Below the pieces are notes generated by a model that ran no database searches, had not been told where the DNA came from, and was given only the letters and a program-made list of their open reading frames with translations. A stretch of DNA of 64,000 nt, taken from NCBI GenBank assembly GCA_018398575.1, contig JAGTXZ010000021.1, forward strand, positions 310,001-374,000, read 5' to 3'. Position numbers and translations under genes: made by a program. This stretch comes from Ampelomyces quisqualis. Its lineage: Eukaryota > Ascomycota > Dothideomycetes > Pleosporales > Phaeosphaeriaceae. Below, piece after piece: positions 12,434-25,700 of this stretch. The number at the start of each line of letters is the position of its first letter. Positions within the stretch are counted from its first letter, which is position 1.

Positions 12434-14565
12434 ATGAACCCCGAACGTGAAGACACCATGGCGCTCGACGGGCAGCCGCTTGCGCCGTGGCTGCCCATAC
12501 CGTCTCGCGCCATCTCGGTTGTCGAGCACCCATGCATCGTCAGAAACATCGACAAGGGCATCAGCTCGCTGGGCGGGCCGGTCAAATTGAGCAAGGCAGG
12601 TGCAAGACGAAGAGAGGTGCATGTAGAGCGCATCGACTGACACTGCAGCCAGGGCCTACGATCCAAACCGGACAGCACGGCTGATGGCGACAACGAGGAA
12701 GACCTCAGGCAGCTCATCTCTGTCTCACTCCGTCCAGACGACCCGTTTGCCAAGCGCCTGCTCGCTGGAGCCGTCACGACCAACAACCTACTCCTCAAGG
12801 TCACTGTACCCAAGCGAACAGGGCGCAAACGCAGGCGGGGTAGTTCAGCCCCGTTCTTGGGCGACCCAGAGAGGCTCCAGAGCAACGGAGGGGCCCCAAA
12901 CGAGATTCCGCGGCATGGCAACAACACATACGTTGACGCCCGAACCATTTTCAGAAGCTTGCAAGACAATGCCTCCGCATACCACGCTTCGTTGGCAGGC
13001 GTGATAGACGAGACCCATCGCTTTAGAAGTAGGTGTGGCAGCGTGCGCCGTTTGGCAGCCACTGACTGACTGGCTCCTTAGCTATGCCTGATCTGCAGTA
13101 CTCTGCGACGCACAATGACACTATGGTGAACCTTCGAGACCACATTCTGCCCAAGAAATGCAAGTATCACTGAACTGATCGTTTAGTCTGCCTACTTACG
13201 CTTGTTCAGACAGCGAGATCAAGCACTACAAGCTCAATTTGACGCCTGGAGCGGATCTGACCAAAAGCGTTGGGCCCTCAGCAGAGTTCATGCAGATGCC
13301 TATAGCATTCAATTACAGGTAGGTCTGCCGTCAGCAGTTCGAGACCAGCACTAAACGTCAGCAGATTCCAGCAGAATACCTACGTCAAGTACACTGACCA
13401 AGGTGTCGTCAACCTGCAGAAAAGTCTGGCATACAACTCATACACCATCATCAAACCGACCGATGACAGCGTGCCGACTGGGCCGAAATCTAGTTTACCT
13501 CCAATATCGACTCTTACGCCATATTTGCAAACCCTGATTGCACAGATCCGAGCAGAGCTCGATAAGCGGCCCATCATCACCCGACACCTACTCTATAACA
13601 AGCTCGGCTGGGACAGACGCACCCGTTTGCGACAAGCTGCAATATACTGCGGCTTCTTCTTCGAAAGTGGGCCATGGCGAGAAGCACTCGTACAGTGGGG
13701 TGTTGACCCTCGCACTGATCCAGCGTACCGGAAGTACCAGACGGTGTCATTCATGTCGTACCAAAAGTCCGGCAGAGCAAAGCACGGGAAGACTTTTGAC
13801 GATCATGTCGCTAAACTCAGCCAAATGTCCACGAAGGAGCTCGAGACACAGCATATCTTCGACGGCAAGACGGTATCAGACACTGGTAGTCTATTTCAGT
13901 TCTGCGACCTGACTGATCCTCTTATAGCGAAGATATTAGCTACCACGGACATACGCACTTCTTGCGCGCCAACATTCCAAGGATGGTACCATGTCGGGAC
14001 GTGGGCAAAGGTGACAGTCATACTTAAGGACAAGATGAACACGTTGATTGCTGGTGGAACACCAGATGACGAAACCTACGCGCGCATTATGTCTTGGCCG
14101 GAGCTGTGGGACGATGAAGAGGTAGCGGCTACCTACAAGGCCGAGATTGATGACCGCCAGCTACGTCAAGACAAGAAGAAGGAGCACGAAGTTATGCACA
14201 GGGTACGTTGGGCCGCAAGGAATCCCAGGTATGCTTTCGAGAAGATGGAGGCTACCGACGAGCAACGCGCAGCGTCGATCGATGAAGAGGAAGAGGATGG
14301 TACGGGAGAGGAGGCGATACCTGAAGACATGACGGAGGTACCTGACACGGCCGCTGCGATTCTCAATGAAGGCGACAAAGAGGCCGACGATCAAGAGGAC
14401 GACGACGATGAAGAAGAGGACGATTTCGACACACAACGGTATGGTGAAGACGCTGCAGATGAGATGGACTCTGAAGACGATGATGATGGTAGTGATGTAC
14501 CCGTCATGTCTGTACGCGGAGTCTCCGAAGGTCCTGCGCCTTTTGGAGGGCTCTACCGTGTTTGA
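12434..14565 (+). CDS. tfc1: TFIIIC subunit Tfc1/Sfc1 (GTF3C5-like, tau95)
   Basis: This RNA polymerase III factor subunit helps TFIIIC bind the A box of tRNA genes. Five exons are proposed: 12434-12616, 12653-13028, 13082-13159, 13210-13318 and 13365-14565 (648 residues). Family blocks: VEHPCIVRNIDKGISSLGG near the N-terminus, LLLKVTVPKRTGRKRRRG, the DNA-binding-type block AELDKRPIITRHLLYNKLGW, and YCGFFFESGPWREALVQWG. The C-terminus is a long Asp/Glu tail. Intron 3 (13160-13209) is a GC-AG intron with the classical GCAAGT donor. The first junction is uncertain: the only in-frame solution I find is a 36-nt intron (GTGCAT donor at 12617), which is unusually short. A second in-frame ATG at 12458 has an equally good context. 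Confidence 0.88.
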
Positions 14566-15029
14566 GCAAATAGTAGATGTATCATTTTCCATGGAAGGGC
14601 AGAGCACTCCTAGGGGAGGGGTAACCTATGGAAAACACGGACATGGAATGCGCTCGTCGAATCGTACGATGTGATTAGTGCCGGATAAGCAGCGTGGCCA
14701 TAATTTTTGGCAGAACTACGTCAAATGCTTGTGTTCTCTCGAAAGTCGTATTGCATGAAATCTAAATATAACAGGCATACTGGATTGAACAGTTTGACGT
14801 TCACCAATGCCGCTGCTAGCGTGAGAGAGTCGAGCCATGTCGTCAGTGTCTGGAACGGTGCGGCCCACTTTTCCGACTTCTTGGCTTGGGCGCGAGTTAG
14901 CTTTGATCTTAAACTCACCGAGAATCAAACCACCAGTATTACCGACCACCGTCGCACCGAGCCGTCACCTACCCTCCTGATCACCCCAAACTATTGCTGC
15001 GGCCATTTGCCAGCTAATTGTCACGCACA
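14566..15029. other. Intergenic tfc1 / cox6
   Basis: The 3' end of tfc1 followed by the promoter and 5' UTR of cox6, both on the plus strand. I see nothing else in it. Confidence 0.45.
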
Positions 15030-15828
15030 ATGTCCTTCGTGCGCTCCGCATTGCAGGCCAGCAGAGTGGGCGCGCGAATCCCGGCGTCCCGAGCGACACC
15101 CATTGTCTGGACTGCCCAGCGCGCCTTCTCCCAGTCGGCTGCTAGGAAAAATGACCAGCATGACGAAGAGACTTTCGAGCAGTTCACCGCCAGGTATGAC
15201 GCATCCGTGGAGGGCCTTTGTCGTAAAGCTGGGGAAGGAGATGGCCGAGATCGAGCGGCAGCCATTGGCCGTGTTCAAGCTTATCAGGAGCTGCAGAGCT
15301 AACGTGTGTATCTTGGGAACAGGTACGAGAAGGAATTTGACAAAGTCAACGACGTCTTCGAGCTCCAGGTACGTTTGTGACACCCGACTTGACCCCACAC
15401 TAGCATATCCGTTCAGCGTGGGATGAGCCGCTACAACAATATTCTGAGTCATTTGGCTGATCATATGTAGCGAAACCTGAACAACTGCTTTGCCTACGAT
15501 CTTGTCCCCTCGCCCTCCGTCCTCACCGCTGCTATCCGCGCCGCAAGGCGTGTCAATGACTTTCCTTCGGCTGTCCGAGTTTTTGAGGGTATGTTCCATA
15601 CCCACCACAACATTGCGAACACTGTGAATATATGCAACGGAACCATTGCCGCGCAATATTCAATCGTGGGGGGTTGAGGACTAGGAGCACCAACACTGAC
15701 CTGTTGTAGGAGTCAAGTTCAAGGTCGAGAACAAGGGCCAATACACGGAATACCTCCAGGAGCTCGAGCCGCTCCGCGAGGAACTCGGCATCCCACTGAA
15801 GGAGGTCATGTACCCCGACGAGAAGTAA
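15030..15828 (+). CDS. cox6: Cytochrome c oxidase subunit VI (Cox6, mammalian Va)
   Basis: A nuclear-encoded structural subunit of respiratory complex IV, imported into mitochondria. Four exons, 15030-15193, 15323-15368, 15471-15588 and 15710-15828, give 148 residues, the same length as yeast Cox6. Introns are 129, 102 and 121 nt, longer than in neighbouring genes. The first 40 residues are rich in Arg, Ser and Ala and lack acids, as in a mitochondrial presequence. The mature part shows the family signature: EETFEQFTARYEKEFD, NLNNCFAYDLVPSP, AIRAARRVNDFPSAVRVFEG and the C-terminal ELGIPLKEVMYPDEK. The exon 1 frame stays open past the real donor, so a single-exon reading would give a false protein. 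The start ATG follows CACGCACA. Confidence 0.95.
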
Positions 15829-16796
15829 ACTGGTCACGCGTCTCCCTTTGCTACAGAATTATCATGGATACCATCCATCGGCCCATGCACAAGCCCACAC
15901 ATCAATTTCTTACTATATGGACGAAAGGAAAGGGACATCATGTACTACTGTGTGCTATTTTCTTTGACCAGCAAGCCGGGTATCGCGGCTTTTTGGTGCG
16001 CGGGGTGGTGGCGGTGGTGGTGGTTGGTAGATGTGCGGTATTCCGCCGTAGTAGATGTACAGATCTCTTTGACTTCACCGCTGCCATTGATCGCCGTGCT
16101 TGGATGTGTGGATTCTCGTCCTAATCAATACGCACGTAGGAAGTTCTGACAGCCTAGTATACGACAGGTCCACAGGCGATCGATTTGATCTCCACAGGAC
16201 AGGCGAACCTGTTTTATACACAGGTGCAGCCCAGTCACTAAGGTTCTTGGTAGCAATGTAGCAGCGAGAACGGTATCAGTCTTTTCTCAAATTCATATCA
16301 GGATTCGGTGAAAGCGCGGTCGGCAATCGTGGCGCTGAGGAAAGTTATAGTAACTGTGGCGCTGTGGCGCTGTGGCGCTGTGGCGCATGTGGATGTATCA
16401 GGTAAGCGTGGCTTAGCGCCATTGTAAACGCGCCCGGGCATGCCCCATCATTGCCCGACCCTCTCCTCCGCGCAGAGCTTCAAGTCGCGAATCTCCGCAC
16501 AGCGCATGCTGGACGCGACTGCAGCACCACCCCGCAAGCTTTCTTCTCACACAACGACTTTAATGAACCTTTAGGCTGCGCAGCCTACACATTCTCTACA
16601 CGTTTCAATTTGCTGACTCCTGGAAATCCGCAGTTCTAGCAATCGCTTGCTGCAGGCGACCAAAGCCTTGCGACCAATGCACGCCCAGTCACCACACACA
16701 CCACACCACCAGCAACTAGCCGAGACGTTGTCAGGCTGCGTGCAATAAACGACAGACCACAGAAGCAGGCAGCTTCAAGCTGCAAACACCGCAACC
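15829..16796. other. Intergenic cox6 / tra1
   Basis: Nearly 1 kb without a supportable gene. It contains a GGT/GGC-rich tract at 16002-16030 and a perfect 8-nt tandem repeat (listed separately). The last 300 bases are C/A-rich and lead into the GCAACCATGG start of tra1. Confidence 0.5.
16354..16385. repeat. 8-nt tandem repeat, four perfect copies (CTGTGGCG)
   Basis: The unit CTGTGGCG occurs four times without mismatch, with a related GTGGCGCTG about 20 bases upstream. It lies about 410 bp before the tra1 start. Confidence 0.9.
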
Positions 16797-19700
16797 ATGG
16801 CGTCACACAACTTCGAGGCCATGGCCGCGAAGCTTGACGACCCAAATTCTGGTACGAACATTCGGGCGCAAACACATTCTCCAAGCGCATGCGCCACCAT
16901 CAGAGCGCTCAAGCTGACTGCGCGCAGATCTCCGGGCCAGAGGGACACAAGCGATCGATATACGGGACAACATCGAGAGCTACTGCCAAGGCCAGCAGTA
17001 CGCTGTGTTCTTGAACCATCTCGTGCCCGTGTTTCTCAAGATACTCGACGGCAATCCAGTCTTCATCTCGACTTCTCCGGAACAGGTGAGCGCAAAGTCC
17101 TGCGCATATGGAATTCTCTGACAACAGATGTAGCGAATACGGAATTGCGTCCTCGAGATTCTCCACCGACTGCCCATGAATCCAATCGAAGCGGTCGAGC
17201 CCCACGCGGCGAAGATTACCGACAAGCTTGTGAGCCTCGTGAAGCTGGAGAATGAAGACAATGCAGTACTGTGCATGAAGATCATCATGGACTTCTTGCG
17301 ACACCAGACGAAGGCGCTCGCGGACCGAGTGCAGCCGTTTCTAGATCTCATTCAAGAAATGTTCGAAACGATGGAGCAGGCGGTACACGATACATTCGAT
17401 AGCGGAACACCAGCCCCGTCTGCACAGGGTGTTCCCTCCACACCAAGCAACCACCAGTATTCGCAGTCACCCCGACCGAGCTCACCAGCAACCGCTCTCA
17501 CATCCGGCTCAGCCGGCGATCTTGGGTCAGAACACCAACAGACGCGCATGCTGCTCAAGGGCATGCAATCTTTCAAGGTTCTCGCCGAGTGTCCGATCAT
17601 CGTCGTGTCTCTGTTTCAGGCATATAGGAATTGCGTGAACAAGAACGTGAAGCTCTTCGTCCCACTCATCAAAAATGTCCTTCTGCTCCAGGCGAAGCCG
17701 CAAGAAAAGGCACACGAAGAGGCCAAGGAGAAAGGATTTGTGTTCACAGGTGTCAGCAAGGACATCCGCAACCGAGCTGCGTTCGGCGACTTCATCACAG
17801 CTCAGGTTAAGACAATGAGCTTTTTGGCCTACCTGCTCCGAGTGTATGCGAACCAGCTCAACGACTTTCTTCCCACCCTCCCGGACATCGTCGTACGATT
17901 GCTCAAGGACTGCCCACGAGAGAAGTCTGGTGCAAGAAAAGAGCTTCTGGTGGCTATCAGGCATATCATCAACTTCAACTTCCGCAAAATCTTCCTCAAG
18001 AAGATCGACGAGCTATTGGATGAGCGAACTTTGATCGGCGACGGTCTTACCGTGTACGAAACGATGCGACCATTAGCATATAGCATGCTGGCCGACCTGA
18101 TACACCACTTGCGGGAATCGTTATCAAAGGAGCAGATTCGCCGCACCGTCGAGGTTTATACCAAGAATCTACACGACACGTTTCCCGGTACCAGCTTCCA
18201 AACCATGAGCGCTAAGCTTTTACTCAACATGGCTGAGTGCATCGCGAAGCTAGAGCCAAAGGAAGACGCCCGATACTTCTTGATCATGATACTGAATGCG
18301 ATTGGGGACAAGTTTGCTGCGATGAATCGGCAATATCACAATGCCGTGAAACTCTCAGCACAGTACAGTCAGCCATCTATTGACGCAATGGAGGAGAACC
18401 ACATGGCCGTACAGGAACAACCACCGGACTGGGACGAGATTGACATCTTCAATGCCACACCTATCAAGACTTCGAACCCACGCGATCGCAGCTCCGACCC
18501 AATCGCTGATAACAAGTTCCTGTTCAAGAATCTTTTACATGGACTCAAGAACCTCTTCTATCAGCTCAGGGCTTGCAATCCCTCGAAAATTAAGGATGAG
18601 ATTGATACAGCCAACGCCTCAGCTAACTGGCACGAAGTATCATTTGGCTACAACGCAGAAGAAGTGGAAGTTTTAATTAAACTCTTCCGAGAGGGCGCTA
18701 AAGTATTCCGCTACTATAGCACCGACAAGAGTTCAGATACGCAAGGCTTGTCGCCTGGAGATCTTATGGGAAACCAGCACATGATGTCAAGCGGCAAAGA
18801 AGAGAAGGAGCTTCTTGAGACATTTGCGACAGTATTCCACCACATTGACCCAGCCACATTCCACGAAGTTTTTTCCTCTGAGATACCCCATTTGTACGGC
18901 ATGATGTTCGATCATCCTGCGCTTCTGCACGTTCCACAATTTCTTCTGGCTTCGGAAGCCACATCGCCCGCTTTCTCTGGCATGCTGCTACAATTTCTTA
19001 TGGACCGCATCGAGGAGGTTGGTACTGCTGACGTCAAGAAGTCGTCCATACTGCTACGGTTGTTCAAGCTGTCTTTCATGGCTGTGACTCTCTTTTCGGC
19101 ACAAAATGAGCAGGTTCTGTTACCACATGTCAGCAAGATAATCACGAAGTCGATACAGCTGTCAACAACGGCGGAAGAGCCGATGAACTATTTCCTGCTT
19201 CTGAGGTCACTCTTTCGAAGCATTGGCGGAGGGCGATTCGAGCATCTCTACAAGGAGATTTTGCCGCTACTCGAAATGTTATTGGACGTTCTCAACAACC
19301 TCCTTTTAACCGCGCGCAAACCAGCCGAGCGAGACCTCTTCGTTGAGTTGTCTTTGACAGTGCCAGCGCGGTTGAGTAATCTTCTCCCACATTTGAGCTA
19401 CCTTATGAGGCCTCTGGTCGTTGCGTTGCGAGCCGGATCCGACCTCGTAGGTCAAGGCTTGCGCACCCTAGAGCTTTGTGTCGATAATCTCACCGCTGAT
19501 TACCTGGACCCGATCATGGCGCCCGTCATTGATGAGCTCATGGCTGCTCTGTGGGAGCATCTGAAGCCGAATCCGTACAGTCACTTCCATGCTCATACCA
19601 CCATGCGCATACTGGGAAAGCTTGGTGGGCGCAATCGAAAATTCATCACGGGTCCACCGGAGCTAGACTACAAGCCTTACTCTGATGATCAAGCTTCTAT

Positions 19701-22700
19701 CGACATCCGACTCATCGGCTCGACCAAGGACCGTGCGTTCCCGGCAGCTATAGGCATCGACACTGCCATCGCGAAACTACACGAGATTCCTAAGCTCCCT
19801 GCTGCGAAGAAATCCGACACTTTCCACAAGCAGCAAGCTTTTCGACTTATCACTGCGCACACAAAACTTCTGGTAGGCTTTGACAGTCTGCCGGAGGACT
19901 TTGCGCAGCTAGTGCGTTTGCAAGCGAACGACTTGTGTGCGAAAAAGTTCGATCTCGGTGCCGATATCCTAACTGCGACCGAGCGAGAGAAGAGTATTGT
20001 CAAGAAGGGCGTCGAAGGTGAGACACTGAAGAAGATTCTGAAAGCCTGCATCTTCGCAGTCTCAATACCGGAACTGAAGTCCGATGCCGAGGCCCTGGTA
20101 ACTCATCTAGCCAAGCACTTTACGTTTTTGGAGCTGGGCACGCAGTTCGCAACTGCGAAGCACAAGAGCAAACCTTTCGACGTTCACTCCGGTGAAGGAC
20201 CTGTTGTGATCGATAGCGAGGTAATATCCGAGGCCATTGGAGAGTCTTTGGCATCGGAACACACACCAGTACGAGAAGCAGCCGAACATGCTATCATGTC
20301 AATACGAGATGCTGTCAAAGCTATCTTCGGTAGCGACAAAGACCTCGAGAAATTCGCCTTCTTCAACGAGCTCTCTAGCACCTTTTGCCATAACTGCCAC
20401 GCTGATGATTGGTTCATGAAATCTGGTGGTACAAAGGGTATCGAGATCATGATCAAGCAGCTAGGTCTTCCTCAGACTTGGATGGTTCAACGGCATTTCG
20501 AGCTCATCAGGGCGCTCAATTTCGTCATGAAAGACATGCCTATCGATCTGGACTCGAAGACACGGGTACAAGCGGAAGGACTCATCGAAGAGCTCATTCG
20601 CACGTGCCACAAGAAGACGACAAAGGAGGACTTTGAGAAGCCCGGCACCAACAATATTACCTTACGGCTGTGTGGGCAGCTTGTTGGCGATCTTTCACAC
20701 ATGAACAAGAATGTACGAGAAGCAACACAGAATGCCTTCCATGTCTTGTCTGATGTCACGGGACTCGGCGTTCATGAATTGATAATGCCCGTCAAGGACA
20801 GACTTGTCATGCCGATCTGGACCAAGCCCCTTAGGGCACTACCCTTCAGCATTCAGATCGCTTACATTGATGCCATTACCTTCTGCCTCAAGCTCAAGAA
20901 CAACATTCTGGAGTTCAATGACCAGCTGACCAGGCTTCTCATGGAGTCACTAGCTCTGGCTGATGCCGAAGACGAAGGTTTGGCGAGCAAACCGTTCGAG
21001 CAGCGTAACGCGGAGCACATCATCAACTTGCGAGTAGCTTGTATACGCCTACTTTCGACTGCACAGAGCTTCCCTGAGTTCAGCACAACGCCACCGAACC
21101 AGACCTTCCTGCGCATCATTGCGGTATTCTTCAAGTGTCTGTACTCCAAGTCTCCCGAAGTCATCGAGGCAGCCAACATCGGCTTGTCTGGCGTAATTTC
21201 GGCAACCAATAAGCTGCCAAAGGACGTATTGCAAAGCGGTCTGCGACCTATCCTGGTCAACCTCCAAGATCCCCGCAAGCTTTCGGTCGAAAATCTGGAC
21301 GGCCTAGCACGACTGCTAAAGCTCTTGACCAACTACTTCAAAGTCGAAATCGGCACGCGTCTTCTCGATCACTTGAAGAGCATCGCCGATCAACAAAGCT
21401 TGCAAAAGACCTCATTCAAGATGATTGAGCAGGATCCCAAGATGAAGATCATCACTGGCATTTTCAACATTTTTCATTTGCTACCGATAGCAGCTGCTAC
21501 GTTTTTGACTCAGATAATCGAGAAGGTTATTGAACTGGAGACTGCGCTCAGGCGGACGCACTACAGTCCCTTCCGAGAGCCTCTGATCAAGTATCTCTGT
21601 ATGTACCCCAAGGAAACCTGGGAGTACTTTGCGGCAACTCTCAAGGATCAAACTAAAGGTCGATTCTTCGCACAGCTGCTCGAAGACGAAGCGAGCGGAG
21701 GTTTGCGAAATCAGGTCATGGACGATGTCCCCGGCTTCTTGGCTGCGATGAACTCAGACGGGACCGACAAGGAGACGTGCCAAGCCCAAATCAACGCTAT
21801 TCACATTGCTTATGCATTGAGCCTGTTCGAAGAGTCGAGCAAGTGGCTCGCCTCGAACGACGATTTGAGGAAAGGTTTGTTCGAAGCAGCCAAGTCCTTG
21901 GAGAAGAACCTGCGGTCTAACAGCATTGAACCCGAGCTGCGCCTTGCAACAGAACAAGCTGGTGATCAAATTATGGTTGTCTTTACCACCTACCTTCAGC
22001 ACGAACCTCAGAACTTGGATTTCTTCTTCGAGCTCATTGATGCTATTACCGCTGAAGAGCTCAAGGCTTCTCCTCGACTATACGACTTCATTTACGAACA
22101 TATTGTGTCTAGCGAATCGGTTGATTACTGGAAGACGTTAATCAACAAATGCATCGATTTGTACACGTCACGCAACTCTTCGCAAAAGACCAAAACATTC
22201 TTGTTCCGCTACATCGTCAACCCCATTTTCGCCATGGACGTCAAGCGCAACTGGGATAGTTTGTTTGATCAAAAGGCCAAGGGCACAAAGTTGATGGACC
22301 GCAGCATGACTGAGATCATACACAACCGCTTGTGGAGGCCGCAGTCATTGACCGATACTTCTGAGGAGACAGCTCAGTTGGGCGTGGATCACTCTCGAAT
22401 GGAACTGCTTCAGTTGACGACCTTGCTTCTGAAGCATTATTCGGGCATGATACAGGAAGCGCGCAAGGACGTTATCAAGTTCGCGTGGAATTACATTAAG
22501 CTGGAAGACATCATCAACAAGTACGCAGCATACGTTCTCATCGCATTCTTCATAGCAGTTTTCGACACGCCAATGAAGATTGCCATTCAAGTCTACCAGG
22601 CTCTTCTCAAGGCGCATCAGAACGAAGGACGTTCACTGGTGATGCAAGCGCTCGAGCTCATGGCTCCGGTCTTGAAGAAGCGAATGAGTGGTGGCGATCC

Positions 22701-25700
22701 CAAGATGCCCCGATGGATTCAGTATCCTCGCAAGGTGCTATCTGAGGAAAGCTCGAATCTGCAGCAGCTCATGAGCATTTTCAACTTCATCGTCAGGCAT
22801 CCAGACCTGTTCTACGAGGGCAGAGAGCATCTGTCGAGCATCATCATTACAGCTCTGAGCAAGATTGCACAGCCACCAAATCCTTCCACCGATGCTAAGA
22901 AGCTAGCATTGAATCTTATCAGTCTCATCAGGACTTGGGAAGAACGCACAGCAAGTGAGACTGGTGGTGCAGTCGATAGGGCATCAGAGTCGCCTCAGAG
23001 CTTGAAGAGGAGAGCAGATGGGTCCATCGCGACTCCTGGCCCGCTGACCAAAGCATTTGTTGCATCGCCTGCCATTCGCATGATGTTGATCAAGTACCTC
23101 ATCCAGTTCATCGCTTACCTACCAGAGCGCTACCCTGTGGCATCGCCGAAACTAAAAGACCCGACTGCTATCGTGCCATCGACACCGCCTGCTGAGATTT
23201 GTAGAAAGGCTGTGCAGCTACTGCACGATCTGCTTTCTCCACGACTATGGAATGACCTGGACCTTGATCTCATGCTCAGTAAAAAGATTGAAGAGATTCT
23301 TCTTACGGAAATGAAACAGGACGACAAACCCGACCAGTTCCACACCCGGATGATCAACACTCTCCAGATTGTGAAGGTCATAGTAAACGTCCGATCTGAT
23401 GATTGGGTCTTACAGCGCTTTCCACAGTTCCAAAAGATCTTGGAGAAGCCGATCCGCTCCGAGAATGCAGATGTCCAGGCCAGCCTACATGCGATTGATG
23501 AGTCTGAGGATGGGTCAAGGAAGCTTCAGCCTACACTGAAGCGAATTCTGGAGGTCATGCCCGAGCCTGTCACTGACGACGAAGGCAACATGGAGGAGTC
23601 ATCCTCAACCGAGTTCGTCAACTTCCTGGGTGCTATTGCGACTGAAGCACTTTCCAATGGATCATATATCTGCGCCATCAACATACTCTGGACTTTATGC
23701 CAGAAGCGACCAGAAGAGATTGATCAGCATATTCCGCAGATTATGAAGGCGTTCCAGGGCAAGATGGCCAAGGATCATCTTGCTGGCCACAGTGGCATGC
23801 CAGGACAACCTACGCCGCCCAACATGCGACCCGAAGGAGCCAACCCACCCACCGATCCGCGGGAGGTCGAAATTCAGACTGATCTGGTCCTCAAAGCTGT
23901 GGACATTCTTGCGGCGCGCATGACCGAACTGGGCGAGAATCGTAGGCCGTATCTCAGCGTTCTTGCGTCCCTTGTCGAGCGGTCACAAGTCAACTCTGTC
24001 TGCATGAAGGTGTTAGACTTGGTTGAAGACTGGATTTTTCATTCGACTGAACCTGTGCCAACTCTTAAGGAGAAGACGGCCGTTCTTAGCAAGATGTTGC
24101 TGTTTGAGCACCGACAAGATACTTCGCTACTCACACGCTTCCTAGATCTAGTCATACGGATTTACGAGGACCCGAAAATCACACGATCGGAGCTTACTGT
24201 GCGAATGGAACATGCTTTTCTAATCGGCACACGAGCGCAAGATGTCGAGATGCGTAATCGATATATGACCATTTTCGACAAGAGTTTGAGCAGGACGGCT
24301 GCCAGCCGACTGAGTTACGTGCTTGCTAGCCAGAACTGGGACACACTCTCTGACAGCTACTGGCTGAGCCAAGTCATCCACCTCATGTTTGGCTCGGTAG
24401 AGATGAACACACCGGCTCAGCTCCATTCCGAGGATGCCCGGTTGATGCAACCCAGCATGTTCTTCAGTACCTACAGCAAAGATTCAAGGATCGCGGACAT
24501 CATGGTCGATGATGATCTGGAGAATTTGGTTAATGGCCACCGTCGCTTCTGCAACCAACTAGCAGACGTCAAGATCAAGGACATTTTCGAGCCGCTTGGA
24601 CATCTACAGCACACCGACAGTGCTCTTGCTCACGACATCTGGATTGCTTTCTTTCCGCTGGCTTGGACAGCTCTCACGAGAGACGACCAGAGCGACTTGG
24701 AGAAAGGCATGGCAGCGCTGCTTACTAAGGACTACCATTCGCGTCAGCTCGACAAGCGACCAAATTGTGTCGCGACCATGCTTGATGCTATTGTTCATGC
24801 TCGCCCTCGGGTTAAATTCCCGCCACACATCATGAAATATTTGGCACAAACTTACAATGCCTGGTACACCGCTGCTGTATACATGGAAGACTCCGCTATC
24901 TCGCCTGTTGTTGACGTTGAGAAGCTAAGGGAAAGCAACCTCGATGCCCTCCTCGAAATTTACAGTGGCCTACAAGAAGACGATCTGTTCTATGGTACTT
25001 GGCGACGAAGGTGTCAATTCATCGAGAGCAACGCTGCCTTATCATATGAGCAGTGTGGTATCTGGGACAAAGCTCAGCAGATGTACGAAGCCGCGCAAAT
25101 CAAAGCTCGAACCTCTGTATTGCCATTTTCGTCTGGGGAGTACATGCTGTGGGAAGACCACTGGGTCATCTGCGCGCAGAAGCTACAGCAGTGGGAGATT
25201 CTCAGTGATTTCGCCAAGCACGAGAACTTCAACGACCTCTACTTGGAGTCTACCTGGCGCGTGTTCGATGCATGGCAGAATGCAGAGACACGAGAACAGC
25301 TCGATGCGACCATCAAGGCTGTGAGCGACGCTCCTACGCCGCGCCGAGTGTTCTTCCAGACTTTCATGTCATTGCTCAAACTCCACAACAAGCAGGAATC
25401 GCAGCCAGAGTTTCACCGACTGTGCGACGAGTCGATTCAGCTGTCAATCCGCAAGTGGCATCAGCTTCCCAGGCGTATTACGCAGGCACATATCCCACTG
25501 TTGCAACATTTCCAGCAGCTAGTGGAACTGCACGATGCTAGCGTCATCTGTCAGAGTCTTGCGTCCACTACGCAACTCAACCTGGATCAAAAGTCTCAAG
25601 AGCTCAAGCTGCTACTGAGTACTTGGCGGGATCGACTACCGAACTTCTGGGACGATATCAACGCATGGCAAGACCTCGTGACGTGGCGCCAGCACATTTT

